Assembly (NCBI GenBank): GCA_030789695.1 | Contig: CM061139.1 | Coordinates: forward strand, 3,115,878-3,179,877 | DNA length: 64,000 nt | From: Scilla litardierei | Taxonomy: Eukaryota; Streptophyta; Magnoliopsida; Asparagales; Asparagaceae | Direction: 5' to 3' | In this document: piece by piece, positions 47,630 through 57,466 of the stretch | Position numbering within the stretch: the stretch's first letter is position 1 | Layout: each line of letters begins with the position of its first letter | Program-made: the position numbers and the translations under genes | Notes under the pieces: generated by a model | What the model was told of the DNA's origin: nothing | Databases searched by the model: none | The model's input: the letters and a program-made list of their open reading frames with translations, nothing else

Positions 47630-49394
47630 GAAAGTGTCACGACCCGCTTCCCTAAAATGGAGGCGAGACGTAAAAAGGTCCGCATGAGAGTGGAGCTGTG
47701 AAGCCCCAAACCCGATAAGCGTCCACAATACATAAACAGGTCCCTGTAACCACGACAGAATAACAATAATAACACAAGGAGAGACTGAAATAAAATTCCA
47801 CATCTCACAAATTGTCCAACATCAACAAAAGTCCAACATCCAGAAAAGCCACCAGGCTAAAAGAAAAGAGTCTAAAGGCCCAGAACAAGGCCAACAAAAG
47901 AAACGACATAACATAGTATAGGTGCTACGCACCGAATACAAAACAACCGTCTAATCAAAAGTAAAGCACAACGAAGACACTAGGACTGGTCCCCAGTGTC
48001 CACGTACTCCCCGTCAAACACGGGCTCGGGCTCGGCGTCAGCAAACACCTCGTCCTCAACGAGGTACTCGGGCTCAGGATCTAACATGTGTCACCCAAAA
48101 GAGTAAAGGGGCACATATCAGCAAGTCTAAAAGACTTGGGCAAGGAAACTGAAAGTAAGGCAACTAGCAACCTAGCAGTTTAGTATGATGCATGGCATGG
48201 CATGGCATAACATGAGTGCACAATTTCAAACGTGGCAAGACGGTTTGTACAAGAGAGCAATCATCGGGACAAGACAAGAGTAGCCAAGCTACTATCAATT
48301 CAATCAATTCACATTTTGTAGGTGTTTGTGCCATTCGCTGAATGGCATAGCATTTCAGACCGATCGGCACTAACACTACCCAATACTCACGCGATATGGA
48401 GCCTGGGGTCCCTGCACATTAAGCTCATCTAGTGAGCCTAGGGTTGCCCCGCACATTGAGCTCGCATTCTTAGTTCACAATTCATTACATCGAGCGTTGG
48501 GGTTTCCAACTCATTATGCTCGCTTCTGGTCACGAGCCAGGAAACACAAGTATGGCGTAGGGAACACCTAGCCGGAACACGCAATTCGGGCATTGGCTAT
48601 CAACCAACACATGGCCCGCTTCTGGAACACGAGCCAGGAACACAACATTGTAGCAAAGCTACGCGATCACAGCAACACTAAAGAATGCGAGGTCATGACA
48701 ATTTATTTGCGTACAGTTAATTAAATTAAACGTGACAGGCGAAATGCAATGACATGAACATATTCGCGTACCGTTAATTGAAAGTAAACGTGACATGGTA
48801 ATTGTGCTACATGCTAAAAGTCGGAATTAGCTTCGTTGTCAAGCTAATTCCCCAATTTGCGCCTAGGCGAGTATCATTTCGTCGCCTAGCCTCTTTTACG
48901 CCTACAACATGCAAATGGCCTAAAACATGGCCTAAACCCTAAGTGGCAAGTTTCACTTGCCTAGCACCGGGGATGACGATCAACCTCGTCACACGGATGC
49001 TATCTACGAGGAAATCGCTGTTTAGGGGGAAACAAACACCAAACACATGAAATTAATTAGGGTTTCACCAAAATTATAAATAAGTTATGAAAACAACGGT
49101 AGAACGATTTCTTACCGAGAGGAGATGGAAGAAACACTCCGGGGAACCCTAGGATCAAATCTGGAAGAGATTGGAGAAGTTTGGGGAAACTAGGGTTTAG
49201 GGGGATTTTGGGGATTTGATGGATTTTGGTGAGATTTTGGGGAAAATGAGAAGTAGTTGGAGTAGATGGATGGATTGGATGAAGGTTTTAGGGCTTGGAG
49301 TGAAGGATTGAAGCTTGGAGGAAGATGGGGGATCAATGGGGGCGATTTTAGGGTTTAGGGTCGAGTTGGAGGGGAAGAAAACGTTTGGGTTGGG

Positions 49395-49402
49395 TATTTA
49401 TA
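49395..49402 (-). promoter_or_regulatory. Gypsy-C 3' LTR TATA box
   Basis: Minus strand TATAAATA; the equivalent box in the 5' LTR is 56723-56730. Confidence 0.7.
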
Positions 49403-49445
49403 GGCTAGGCTGGCGGCTAGGGCAAAACTAGGGTTTACAGCACTA

Positions 49446-49860
49446 GTTAGTCGGTCAAAGAACAACCACTGACCGACTAGTTTGACAACTAGTCGGTCGG
49501 TCGACCAACGCAGACCGACTAAGTGTAAACAGTAGCTACAGGTGAAATTAGGATCTAGAATTAGTCGGTCCATGAACAAGTACTGACCGACTAGTTTAGC
49601 ATCTAGTCGGTCGATGAACGTTCTCAGACCGACTAAGAGTAAACAGTAACTGATACAAAAATAAGATGATGAGTTAGTCGGTTCAAGAAGCATCGCCGAC
49701 CGACTAGTTTGCAACCTAGTCGGTCAACCAACCTTCTTAGACCGACTAACGATAACCAGTAGCTTCCTCAGAAAATTAGGAAGCTCACTAGTCGGTCCAA
49801 GAAGGATTGCCGACCGACTGGATCGTCATCTAGTCGGTCGGTGGCCCTTCTTACACCGGC
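49446..49860 (-). repeat. Gypsy-C 3' LTR TAGTCGGTC array
   Basis: Four units. Motifs are the same as in Gypsy-B while spacers differ. Confidence 0.9.
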
Positions 49861-50133
49861 TAATGAGCACAGAAAAGTACCGATACGGAGCGCGAGGCCC
49901 CGGGATCGATTCCTAAGACTCCTAGGCTTGATCTAATAGTTAGATATGACCGTTATGAAGTCCGTCACGAGTGACTTACTTCGAAATCGACAATCCTAAG
50001 GAAGAAGCGAGAAGATACGACGAATCGATCGAAAATGAAATCTACGGAGACGAAAACCACACAAGAGGAGAAAATCCACCAAAACACATATTATATTATA
50101 TTATAATCAGATACAAGAAAAGCAGTCGTTACA

Positions 50134-50149
50134 TCCTCCCCAACTTAAG
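50134..50149 (-). promoter_or_regulatory. Gypsy-C polypurine tract
   Basis: Minus strand TTGGGGAGGA next to the 3' LTR, identical to Gypsy-B. Confidence 0.8.
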
Positions 50150-50179
50150 AAAAATTCCGTCCTCGGAATTTCCAAAAAC

Positions 50180-51082
50180 TCACGAGTCCGGAAACAAAAG
50201 TGGGAAACGCTCTCGCATCTCATCCTCATTCTCCCAAGTAGACTCTCCAGGTGAACCGTGTCGCCACATCACCCTCACAAGATTGACAATCTTGTTCCGA
50301 AGCGATTTCTGACACCTGTCCAGAATCTGCACTGGATGCTGGTCATACGTCATATCGGGGCGAACGGTAATCTCCGAAAAATCCACCGCATGAGACGGAT
50401 CGCTAATGTATCGACGAAGCTGCGACACATGGAAAACATTGTGAACTCCTTCCAAAGATGGCGGCAAAGCCAAGCGATATGCTACCTCGCCAACCCTCTC
50501 CAAAACGTCAAATGGTCCAATGTATCGCGGGCTCAACTTTCCACGCTTCCCGAAACGAATCACACCACGATTCGGGGAAATCTTCAAGAACACATGGTCG
50601 CCTGGCTGAAACTCCAAAGGACGCCGTTTAGCATCCGCCCAATGCTTAAAACGGTCCTGAGCAATCCTCAACCTCTCCCGAATATTCCTGACGATCTCCA
50701 CGGCCTCCACGATCATCTCAGGTCCCAACAACTCCCGATCACCAACGTCATCCCAACTCAATGGCGATCGACATTTCCTCCCATAAAGAGCGGCGAATGG
50801 CGCCATGCCAATACTCGCCTGGAAGCTGTTGTTGTAGGAGAACTCTACCAGATGTAGATGGTCCTCCCACGAACCCTTGAAATCCAACATGCACGCCCTC
50901 AGCATGTCTTCCAAAATCTGAATTGTCCTCTCGGACTGGCCATCCGTCTGCGGATGGTACACCGTGCTGAAACTCAGACGCGTACCCAAACTCTTCTGCA
51001 AACTCTGCCAGAACTGAGATGTGAACCTCGTGTCTCTGTCAGACACGATACTCACGGGGACTCCATGAAGTCGCACAACCTC
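50180..51082 (-). CDS. pol: Gypsy-C pol, last exon: integrase C-terminal half and chromodomain
   Basis: About 300 residues. It begins after the 70-bp GT-AG segment with the VVRLHG block. It then has the integrase residues VSDRDTRF (second catalytic Asp) and [15 protein letters not shown], the GPF/Y-type C-terminal domain ([17 protein letters not shown]) and the chromodomain-like end ([38 protein letters not shown]). Length and sequence match Gypsy-B closely. Phase at its start is zero, fitting the upstream exon. Confidence 0.88.
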   Translation of the reverse strand, partial: EVVRLHGVPVSIVSDRDTRFTSQFWQSLQKSLGTRLSFSTVYHPQTDGQSERTIQILEDMLRACMLDFKGSWEDHLHLVEFSYNNSFQASIGMAPFAALYGRKCRSPLSWDDVGDRELLGPEMIVEAVEIVRNIRERLRIAQDRFKHWADAKRRPLEFQPGDHVFLKISPNRGVIRFGKRGKLSPRYIGPFDVLERVGEVAYRLALPPSLEGVHNVFHVSQLRRYISDPSHAVDFSEITVRPDMTYDQHPVQILDRCQKSLRNKIVNLVRVMWRHGSPGESTWENEDEMRERFPLLFPDS

Positions 51083-51152
51083 CTGCACGATTCACGTTAC
51101 ATCACTATCTAAACTAGGAAGAGGAAATAAAACGGAGAGTAAAAGAATTTAC
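51083..51152 (-). other. Putative 70-bp intron within Gypsy-C integrase
   Basis: Minus strand reads ATGGAG|GTAAAT..GTGCAG|GAGGTT. Gypsy-B lacks the segment, and the join gives exactly the Gypsy-B length and frame. The segment is about 64% AT and is flanked by a 6-bp direct repeat GGAGGT. Confidence 0.6.
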
Positions 51153-53572
51153 CTCCATATATCTCCTCGCTAGCGCCTCAGTGGACTGCCCCACTCGGAA
51201 CGGAATAAAGTGCGCAGATTTGGTCAATCGATCTACGATCACCCAAATCGCGTCATTCTGCTTCAGACTCCGAGGTAGTCCAGTCACGAAGTCCATAGTG
51301 ATGTGTTGCCACTTCCACTCCGGAATCGGAAGCGGTTGTAGCAACCCGGCCGAACGCTGATGCTCCGCCTTCACTTGCTGGCAAACCAAACACTTGGCTA
51401 CACTCCGAGCCACGCTCCTCTTCATACCATGCCACCAATAATTCAGACGAAGATCCTGGTACATCTTGGTGCCACCAGGATGCACAGAATACGGCGAACT
51501 GTGTGCCTCCACCATCAGCTCCTCTCTGATATCCCCGGCAGGCACACACAACCTGGCTCCAAACCTCAGCGAGCCATCCTCATGAATCAAAAAGTCAGTC
51601 CGCATACCGGCTTCCACCATCTCCCGAATCCTGACCAACTTCGGATCCTCAGCCTGGCCAGCCTTAATCCGATCCACGATCGTCGACTGTACCTGCATGT
51701 ACATCAACGACGAAGCCTCTCCAGGAAGAACAATCTCCACGCCAGACTCGCAAAAATCCTGCTGCAATCTCCCCTGCGAGGTCAAAATCATCACCGCAGG
51801 AAGCCTACTCAAAGCATCCGGAACCACATTCACCTTGCCAGGGTGAAACTGCAAATCAATATCATAATCCGTCATAAGCTCCAACCATCGACGCTGTCGC
51901 ATGTTGAGCTCCTTCTGAGTGAAAATATACTTCAAGCTTTTGTGATCGGTGAAGATCTTCACTTTCTCACTCAGCAGGAAGTGCCTCCAAATCTTAAGAG
52001 CAAACACAACGGCAGCCAACTCCAAATCATGCGTCGGGTAATTCTTCTCATGAACCTTAAGCTGACGAGATGCATACGCCACAACGTGCCCGTGCTGATG
52101 CAACACACAACCGAGACCCTTGCCAGAAGCATCGCAAAAGATCTCAAATCCACCGCTACGGTCAGGCACGACAAGAATAGGGGCACTCGTCAACCTCTCC
52201 TTCAGAACACCAAAAGCACTCTCACAATCACCCGACCAAACATAAGCAACATCCTTCCGCGTCAACCTGGTCATCGGCTCAGCAATACGAGAAAAGTCCT
52301 TAATGAATCGCTGATAATAACCAGCAAGTCCAAGAAAACTCCGAATCTCAGACGCAGACGACGGAACAGGCCACTCCCTGATGGCCCGAATCTTCTCGGG
52401 ATCCACAGAAATACCATCTCCGGTCACCACATGCCCGAGAAAAGCAACTATATCCAGCCAAAACTCGCACTTCGAAAACTTAGCATACAAACGATGCTTC
52501 CTCAAGATCTCCAACACCGTCCTTAAGTGCGAGGCATGCTCTTCCTCCGACTTCGAATAGATCAGAATGTCGTCAATAAAGATAACGACAAACTTATCCA
52601 AAAAGTCGTAGAATATCAGGTTCATCAGATTCATGAAAACTGCGGGCGCGTTAGTTACGCCAAATGGCATAACCACGAACTCATAGTGTCCATACTTCGT
52701 CCTGAACGCTGTCTTCGGAACATCTCCCTTCTTCACCTTCAACTGATGGTAACCACTCCTCAAATCCAACTTAGAAAACACCCTCGAACCTCCAAGCTGA
52801 TCAAAAATATCATCGATGCGAGGCAACAGGTATTTATTCTTAATGGTCACCGCATTCAACTCCCGATAGTCCACGCACATGCGACGCGAACCATCCTTCT
52901 TCTTAACCAACAACACCGGTGCTCCCCACGGAGACACGCTAGGATTAATATAACCCTTCTGTAAAAGCTCATCCAACTGCTTCCGCAACTCTTCCAACTC
53001 TGCAGGTGCCATACGATACGGCGCCTTCGAAATCGGCTGCGCACCTGGAACAAGATCGATAGAAAATTCCAAAGCTCGATCAGGCGGCAAACCAGACATC
53101 TCCTCGGGGAAGACGTCGCCAAAATCTTGCACCACAGCTGGCCACTCCAGCTCCATCTGCATAGCCACAGCCTCCACCGGCCTGGCCCGAAATCTGACAG
53201 GACCAAGCGAACTGCTACCACGACTGAACTCAAACACTGGATGTCCGGGAATCTCGAACACCACCTTCTTCCTCCTGCAGTCGATCGTAGCATAGAAGCT
53301 CGCAAGCCAGTCCATCCCAAGAACTGCATCATAGTTGATGATGTCGTGGACAATGAAATCCGCAAAAAGCTCATGTCCACAGACCACCAACGAGCAAGAA
53401 TTGCAACCACGATGCACCGAGACCACACCATTCCCTGTGACGATATTCCAACTCTTGGGAAGAGGGGATGTCGACAAGGAATGCCTCTCCACGAAGCTCC
53501 GAGAAATAATGCACATCGATGCACCAGAGTCAAAAAGGACTCGTGCAGGAAATGTGCAAACCAAAATCACAC
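51153..53572 (-). CDS. pol: Gypsy-C pol, main exon: protease, RT, RNase H, integrase N-terminal half
   Basis: Open across 2,420 bases. The protease DSGASMC is near residue 15. The RT spans about residues 190-400, with the [11 protein letters not shown] box and an intact [11 protein letters not shown] segment where Gypsy-B is frameshifted. The RNase H has [10 protein letters not shown] and [12 protein letters not shown]. The integrase zinc finger has [18 protein letters not shown], and the first catalytic Asp is in MDFVTGLP. All catalytic motifs are present. The coding frame continues past the donor at 51152 for only a few codons before stopping (51114). Confidence 0.93.
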
Positions 53573-53686
53573 CTAATCAAGCAATTAACAATCAAACCCT
53601 AATCTAGCAAACAACCATGTTCAAGCAAACAACATAATCTAGCAATCAAGACCAAATAGGAAAGTAATAGCTAGAATGAGGATTAC
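53573..53686 (-). other. Putative gag-pol intron of Gypsy-C (114 bp)
   Basis: Donor GCAG|GTAATC and acceptor TTGATTAG|GTGTGA on the minus strand, T-rich between. Exon lengths 1,132 + 2,420 + 903 sum to 4,455, a multiple of three. Confidence 0.7.
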
Positions 53687-54818
53687 CTGCGATAACCTCA
53701 TCCACAGCCGCGCTCTCCGCAGCGGTCATCAGAAAAGCCTGCCTCCTCGGCGGAACAGCCTGCCGAAAATCCTGCCTCTGCGGAACAAGAGCTGCTCCAC
53801 GTCCAGCAGGAACAGGCGCTCGCTGCTGCAACGGCTGAGCTGCAACAGGAGCCCTCCGCAGCGGATCCGCATGCCGACAATCCTTCGCGACATGAGAAGC
53901 ATCACCGCAAACCAGACACTGGCCCAGAAACTTCTGACACTGATCCTTGACGTGGCCAGGCTTGCCGCAGAAATAGCAGATCTTCGGAATAGACCCTCCT
54001 GGCCTCTTAAACTGAGCGGACTGATTAGGCCTGAATCCAGGTCTAACCACAGCTCTCGCCTGCTCCACAGGCCTCTTCCCAGCACCAACAGCAGACCCCT
54101 TCCTCTGGTTCACGAGCAGCTCCTGCCTCTTGGCAGCGACCAGAACCTTCTGATAAGATTCCCGGTCAGAAGAGGTCACAAAACTCTGGAGCTCTGAAGC
54201 AAGCCCCTGCAGGAACCTCTGAGCCCTCTCCTCAGTGTCCTGCACCATCTTCGGCGCAAACCGACTTAGTCTCATGAACTCCTGGTGGTACATGTCCACC
54301 GACGAGTTCCCCTGCTTCAAATCGATAAAACGCTGCAGCATCTCCTCCTTGGCAGCCTTCGGGAAGAACTCACCCTCAAACCTAGCCTTGAAGGTAGCCC
54401 AAGCAATCGGCTCCACCAACAACTTCTCTTCCGCATCCCACCAATTCCTGGCGTTATCCTTCAGCTGCCTCTTCGCCAAATCAACCCATCCAGCTGGGGT
54501 GATCTTGGCCATCTTCAGATTGTCCTCGACGTTTCGAATCCACTCATCGGCAGCCAGAGGACCCTCAGAACCATCAAAATATGCGGGACCCAGCTCCCGA
54601 AATTGCTTCGCTCCTGGCTCAGAGCGAGGGGCATCCGGAAGAGCCCGGGCAGCTCGAGCAGGTGGAGCATTCTGGACTTGCAAAAGCACGCCCTGCTGCA
54701 CTTGCATCATCTGGATCATCATCCGCATCATCTCACCGCTGGTGGGTTCCCGCTCAGGCTCCTCATCATGAGGGAGCGCACCACTGCCCCCACCACGGGT
54801 GAAACGCCTTCCTGCCAT
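53646..54818 (-). CDS. gag: Gypsy-C Gag
   Basis: 390 residues from ATG 54818 if unspliced. The N-terminus is MAGRRFTRGGG, followed by a Met/Gln-rich helix (GEMMRMMIQMMQVQQG). The Retrotrans_gag domain has YFDGSEGPLAADEWI, NWWDAEEKLL and QRFIDLKQGNSSVDMY. The first zinc knuckle is CYFCGKPGHVKDQC; the second region is CLVCGDASHVAKDC. The final 13 residues are intron-encoded and differ from A and B. Unspliced RNA would give this Gag; spliced RNA would give Gag-Pol. Confidence 0.93.
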   Translation of the reverse strand: MAGRRFTRGGGSGALPHDEEPEREPTSGEMMRMMIQMMQVQQGVLLQVQNAPPARAARALPDAPRSEPGAKQFRELGPAYFDGSEGPLAADEWIRNVEDNLKMAKITPAGWVDLAKRQLKDNARNWWDAEEKLLVEPIAWATFKARFEGEFFPKAAKEEMLQRFIDLKQGNSSVDMYHQEFMRLSRFAPKMVQDTEERAQRFLQGLASELQSFVTSSDRESYQKVLVAAKRQELLVNQRKGSAVGAGKRPVEQARAVVRPGFRPNQSAQFKRPGGSIPKICYFCGKPGHVKDQCQKFLGQCLVCGDASHVAKDCRHADPLRRAPVAAQPLQQRAPVPAGRGAALVPQRQDFRQAVPPRRQAFLMTAAESAAVDEVIAGNPHSSYYFPIWS

Positions 54819-54937
54819 CTAATGACACGGAAAACAAATCAGATTAGACTCATAGCTTATGACTCGGACGTCGAACTTAATTTATTGGACATTCTAATAT
54901 TATTATCGCTATTCCAAAAATCGCAGTTACAGAGGGG

Positions 54938-54954
54938 ACCTGCATGGGCCACCA
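54938..54954 (-). promoter_or_regulatory. Gypsy-C primer binding site, apparently tRNA-Ile
   Basis: Minus strand TGGTGGCCCATGCAGGT, 8 bases from the LTR end, as in Gypsy-A and B. Confidence 0.7.
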
Positions 54955-54962
54955 CTAAAACC

Positions 54963-57461
54963 TGTCACGACCCGCTTCCCTAAAATGGAGGCGAGACGTA
55001 AAAAGGTCCGCACGAGAGTGGAGCTGTGAAGCCCCAAACCCGATAAGCGTCCACAATACATAAACAGGTCCCTGTAACCACGACAGAATAACAATAATAA
55101 CACAAGGAGAGACTGAAATAAAATTCCACATCTCACAAATTATCCAACATCAACAAAAGTCCAACATCCAGAAAAGCCACCAGGCTAAAAGAAAAGAGTC
55201 TAAAGGCGCAGAACAAGGCCAACAAAAGAAACGACATAACATAGTATAGGTGCTACGCACCGAATACAAAACAACCGTCTAATCAAAAGTAAAGCACAAC
55301 GAAGACACTAGAACTGGTCCCCAGTGTCCTCGTACTCCCCGTCAAACACGGGCTCAGGCTCGGCGTCAGCAAACACCTCGTCCTCAACGAGGTACTCGGG
55401 CTCAGGATCTAACATGTGTCACCCAAAAGAGTAAAGGGGCACATGTCAGCAAGTCTAAAAGACTTGGGCAAGGAAACTGAAAGTAAGGCAACCAGCAACC
55501 TAGCAGTTTAGTATGATGCATGGCATGGCATGGCATAACATGAGTGCACAATTTCAAACGTGGCAAGACGGTTTGTACAAGAGAGCAATCATCGGGACAA
55601 GACAAGAGTAGCCAAGCTACTATCAATTCAATCAATTCACATTTTGTAGGTGTTTGTGCCATTCGCTGAATGGCATAGCATTTCAGACCGATCGGCACTA
55701 ACACTACCCAATACTCACGCGATATGGAGCCTGGGGTCCCTGCACATTAAGCTCATCTAGTGAGCCTAGGGTTGCCCCACACATTGAGCTCGCATTCTTA
55801 GTTCACAATTCATTACATCGAGCGTTGGGGTTTCCAACTCATTATGCTCGCTTCTGGTCACGAGCCAGGAAACACAAGTATGGCGTAGGGAACACCTAGC
55901 CGGAACACGCAATTCGGGCATTGGCTATCAACCAACACATGGCCCGCTTCTGGAACACGAGCCAGGAACACAACATTGTAGCAAAGCTACGCGATCACAG
56001 CAACACTAAAGAATGCGAGGTCATGACAATTTATTTGCGTACAGTTAATTAAATTAAACGTGACAGGCGAAATGCAATGACATGAACATATTCGCGTACC
56101 GTTAATTGAAAGTAAACGTGACATGGTAATTGTGCTACATGCTAAAAGTCGGAATTAGCTTCGTTGTCAAGCTAATTCCCCAATTTGCGCCTAGGCGAGT
56201 ATCATTTCGTCGCCTAGCCTCTTTTACGCCTACAACATGCAAATGGCCTAAAACATGGCCTAAACCCTAAGTGGCAAGTTTCACTTGCCTAGCACCGGGG
56301 ATGACGATCAACCTCGTCACACGGATGCTATCTACGAGGAAATCGCTGTTTAGGGGGAAACAAACACCAAACACATGAAATTAATTAGGGTTTCACCAAA
56401 ATTATAAATAAGTTATGAAAACAACGGTAGAACGATTTCTTACCGAGAGGAGATGGAAGAAACACTCCGGGGAACCCTAGGATCAAATCTGGAAGAGATT
56501 GGAGAAGTTTGGGGAAACTAGGGTTTAGGGGGATTTTGGGGATTTGATGGATTTTGGTGAGATTTTGGGGAAAATGAGAAGTAGTTGGAGTAGATGGATG
56601 GATTGGATGAAGGTTTTAGGGCTTGGAGTGAAGGATTGAAGCTTGGAGGAAGATGGGGGATCAATGGGGGCGATTTTAGGGTTTAGGGTCGAGTTGGAGG
56701 GGAAGAAAACGTTTGGGTTGGGTATTTATAGGCTAGGCTGGCGGCTAGGGCAAAACTAGGGTTTACAGCACTAGTTAGTCGGTCAAAGAACAACCACTGA
56801 CCGACTAGTTTGACAACTAGTCGGTCGGTCGACCAACGCAGACCGACTAAGTGTAAACAGTAGCTACAGGTGAAATTAGGATCTAGAATTAGTCGGTCCA
56901 TGAACAAGTACTGACCGACTAGTTTAGCATCTAGTCGGTCGATGAACGTTCTCAGACCGACTAAGAGTAAACAGTAACTGATACAAAAATAAGATGATGA
57001 GTTAGTCGGTTCAAGAAGCATCGCCGACCGACTAGTTTGCAACCTAGTCGGTCAACCAACCTTCTTAGACCGACTAACGATAACCAGTAGCTTCCTCAGA
57101 AAATTAGGAAGCTCACTAGTCGGTCCAAGAAGGATTGCCGACCGACTGGATCGTCATCTAGTCGGTCGGTGGCCCTTCTTACACCGGCTAATGAGCACAG
57201 AAAAGTACCGATACGGAGCGCGAGGCCCCGGGATCGATTCCTAAGACTCCTAGGCTTGATCTAATAGTTAGATATGACCGTTATGAAGTCCGTCACGAGT
57301 GACTTACTTCGAAATCGACAATCCTAAGGAAGAAGCGAGAAGATACGACGAATCGATCGAAAATGAAATCTACGGAGACGAAAACCACACAAGAGGAGAA
57401 AATCCACCAAAACACATATTATATTATATTATAATCAGATACAAGAAAAGCAGTCGTTACA
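54963..57461 (-). repeat. Gypsy-C 5' LTR
   Basis: 2,499 bp, same length as the 3' copy. TATAAATA is at 56730-56723 (minus). Confidence 0.95.
56774..57188 (-). repeat. Gypsy-C 5' LTR TAGTCGGTC array
   Basis: Same four-unit array as in the 3' LTR. Confidence 0.9.
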
Positions 57462-57466
57462 GAAAG

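Larger units (their letters stand above)
47635..50133 (-). repeat. Gypsy-C 3' LTR
   Basis: TGTAACGAC to CGTGACA in element sense. TATAAATA is at 49402-49395 (minus), the array at 49446-49860. Its U5 part is longer than in Gypsy-B and carries a different arrangement of the cttctgg..cacgagccagg repeats. Confidence 0.95.
47635..57461 (-). mobile_element. Gypsy-C: complete, possibly autonomous Tekay-type chromovirus
   Basis: Two 2,499-bp LTRs (47635-50133 and 54963-57461) differ at about nine positions by eye. The target duplication is gaaag (47630-47634 and 57462-57466). With two GT-AG segments removed (53686-53573 and 51152-51083), gag-pol is one frame of 1,485 codons with no stop. This is the most intact element in the window. 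It is inserted into the C-terminal coding part of element E ORF3. Confidence 0.95.

Noticed and set aside
51360..52526. 388-codon open frame on the plus strand (and similar ones at 9984-10946, 7749-8453, 41151-41894, 50258-50857)
   Set aside because: Antisense shadow of gypsy gag or pol. It recurs wherever pol is intact, has no domain features, and arises from codon bias on the coding strand.
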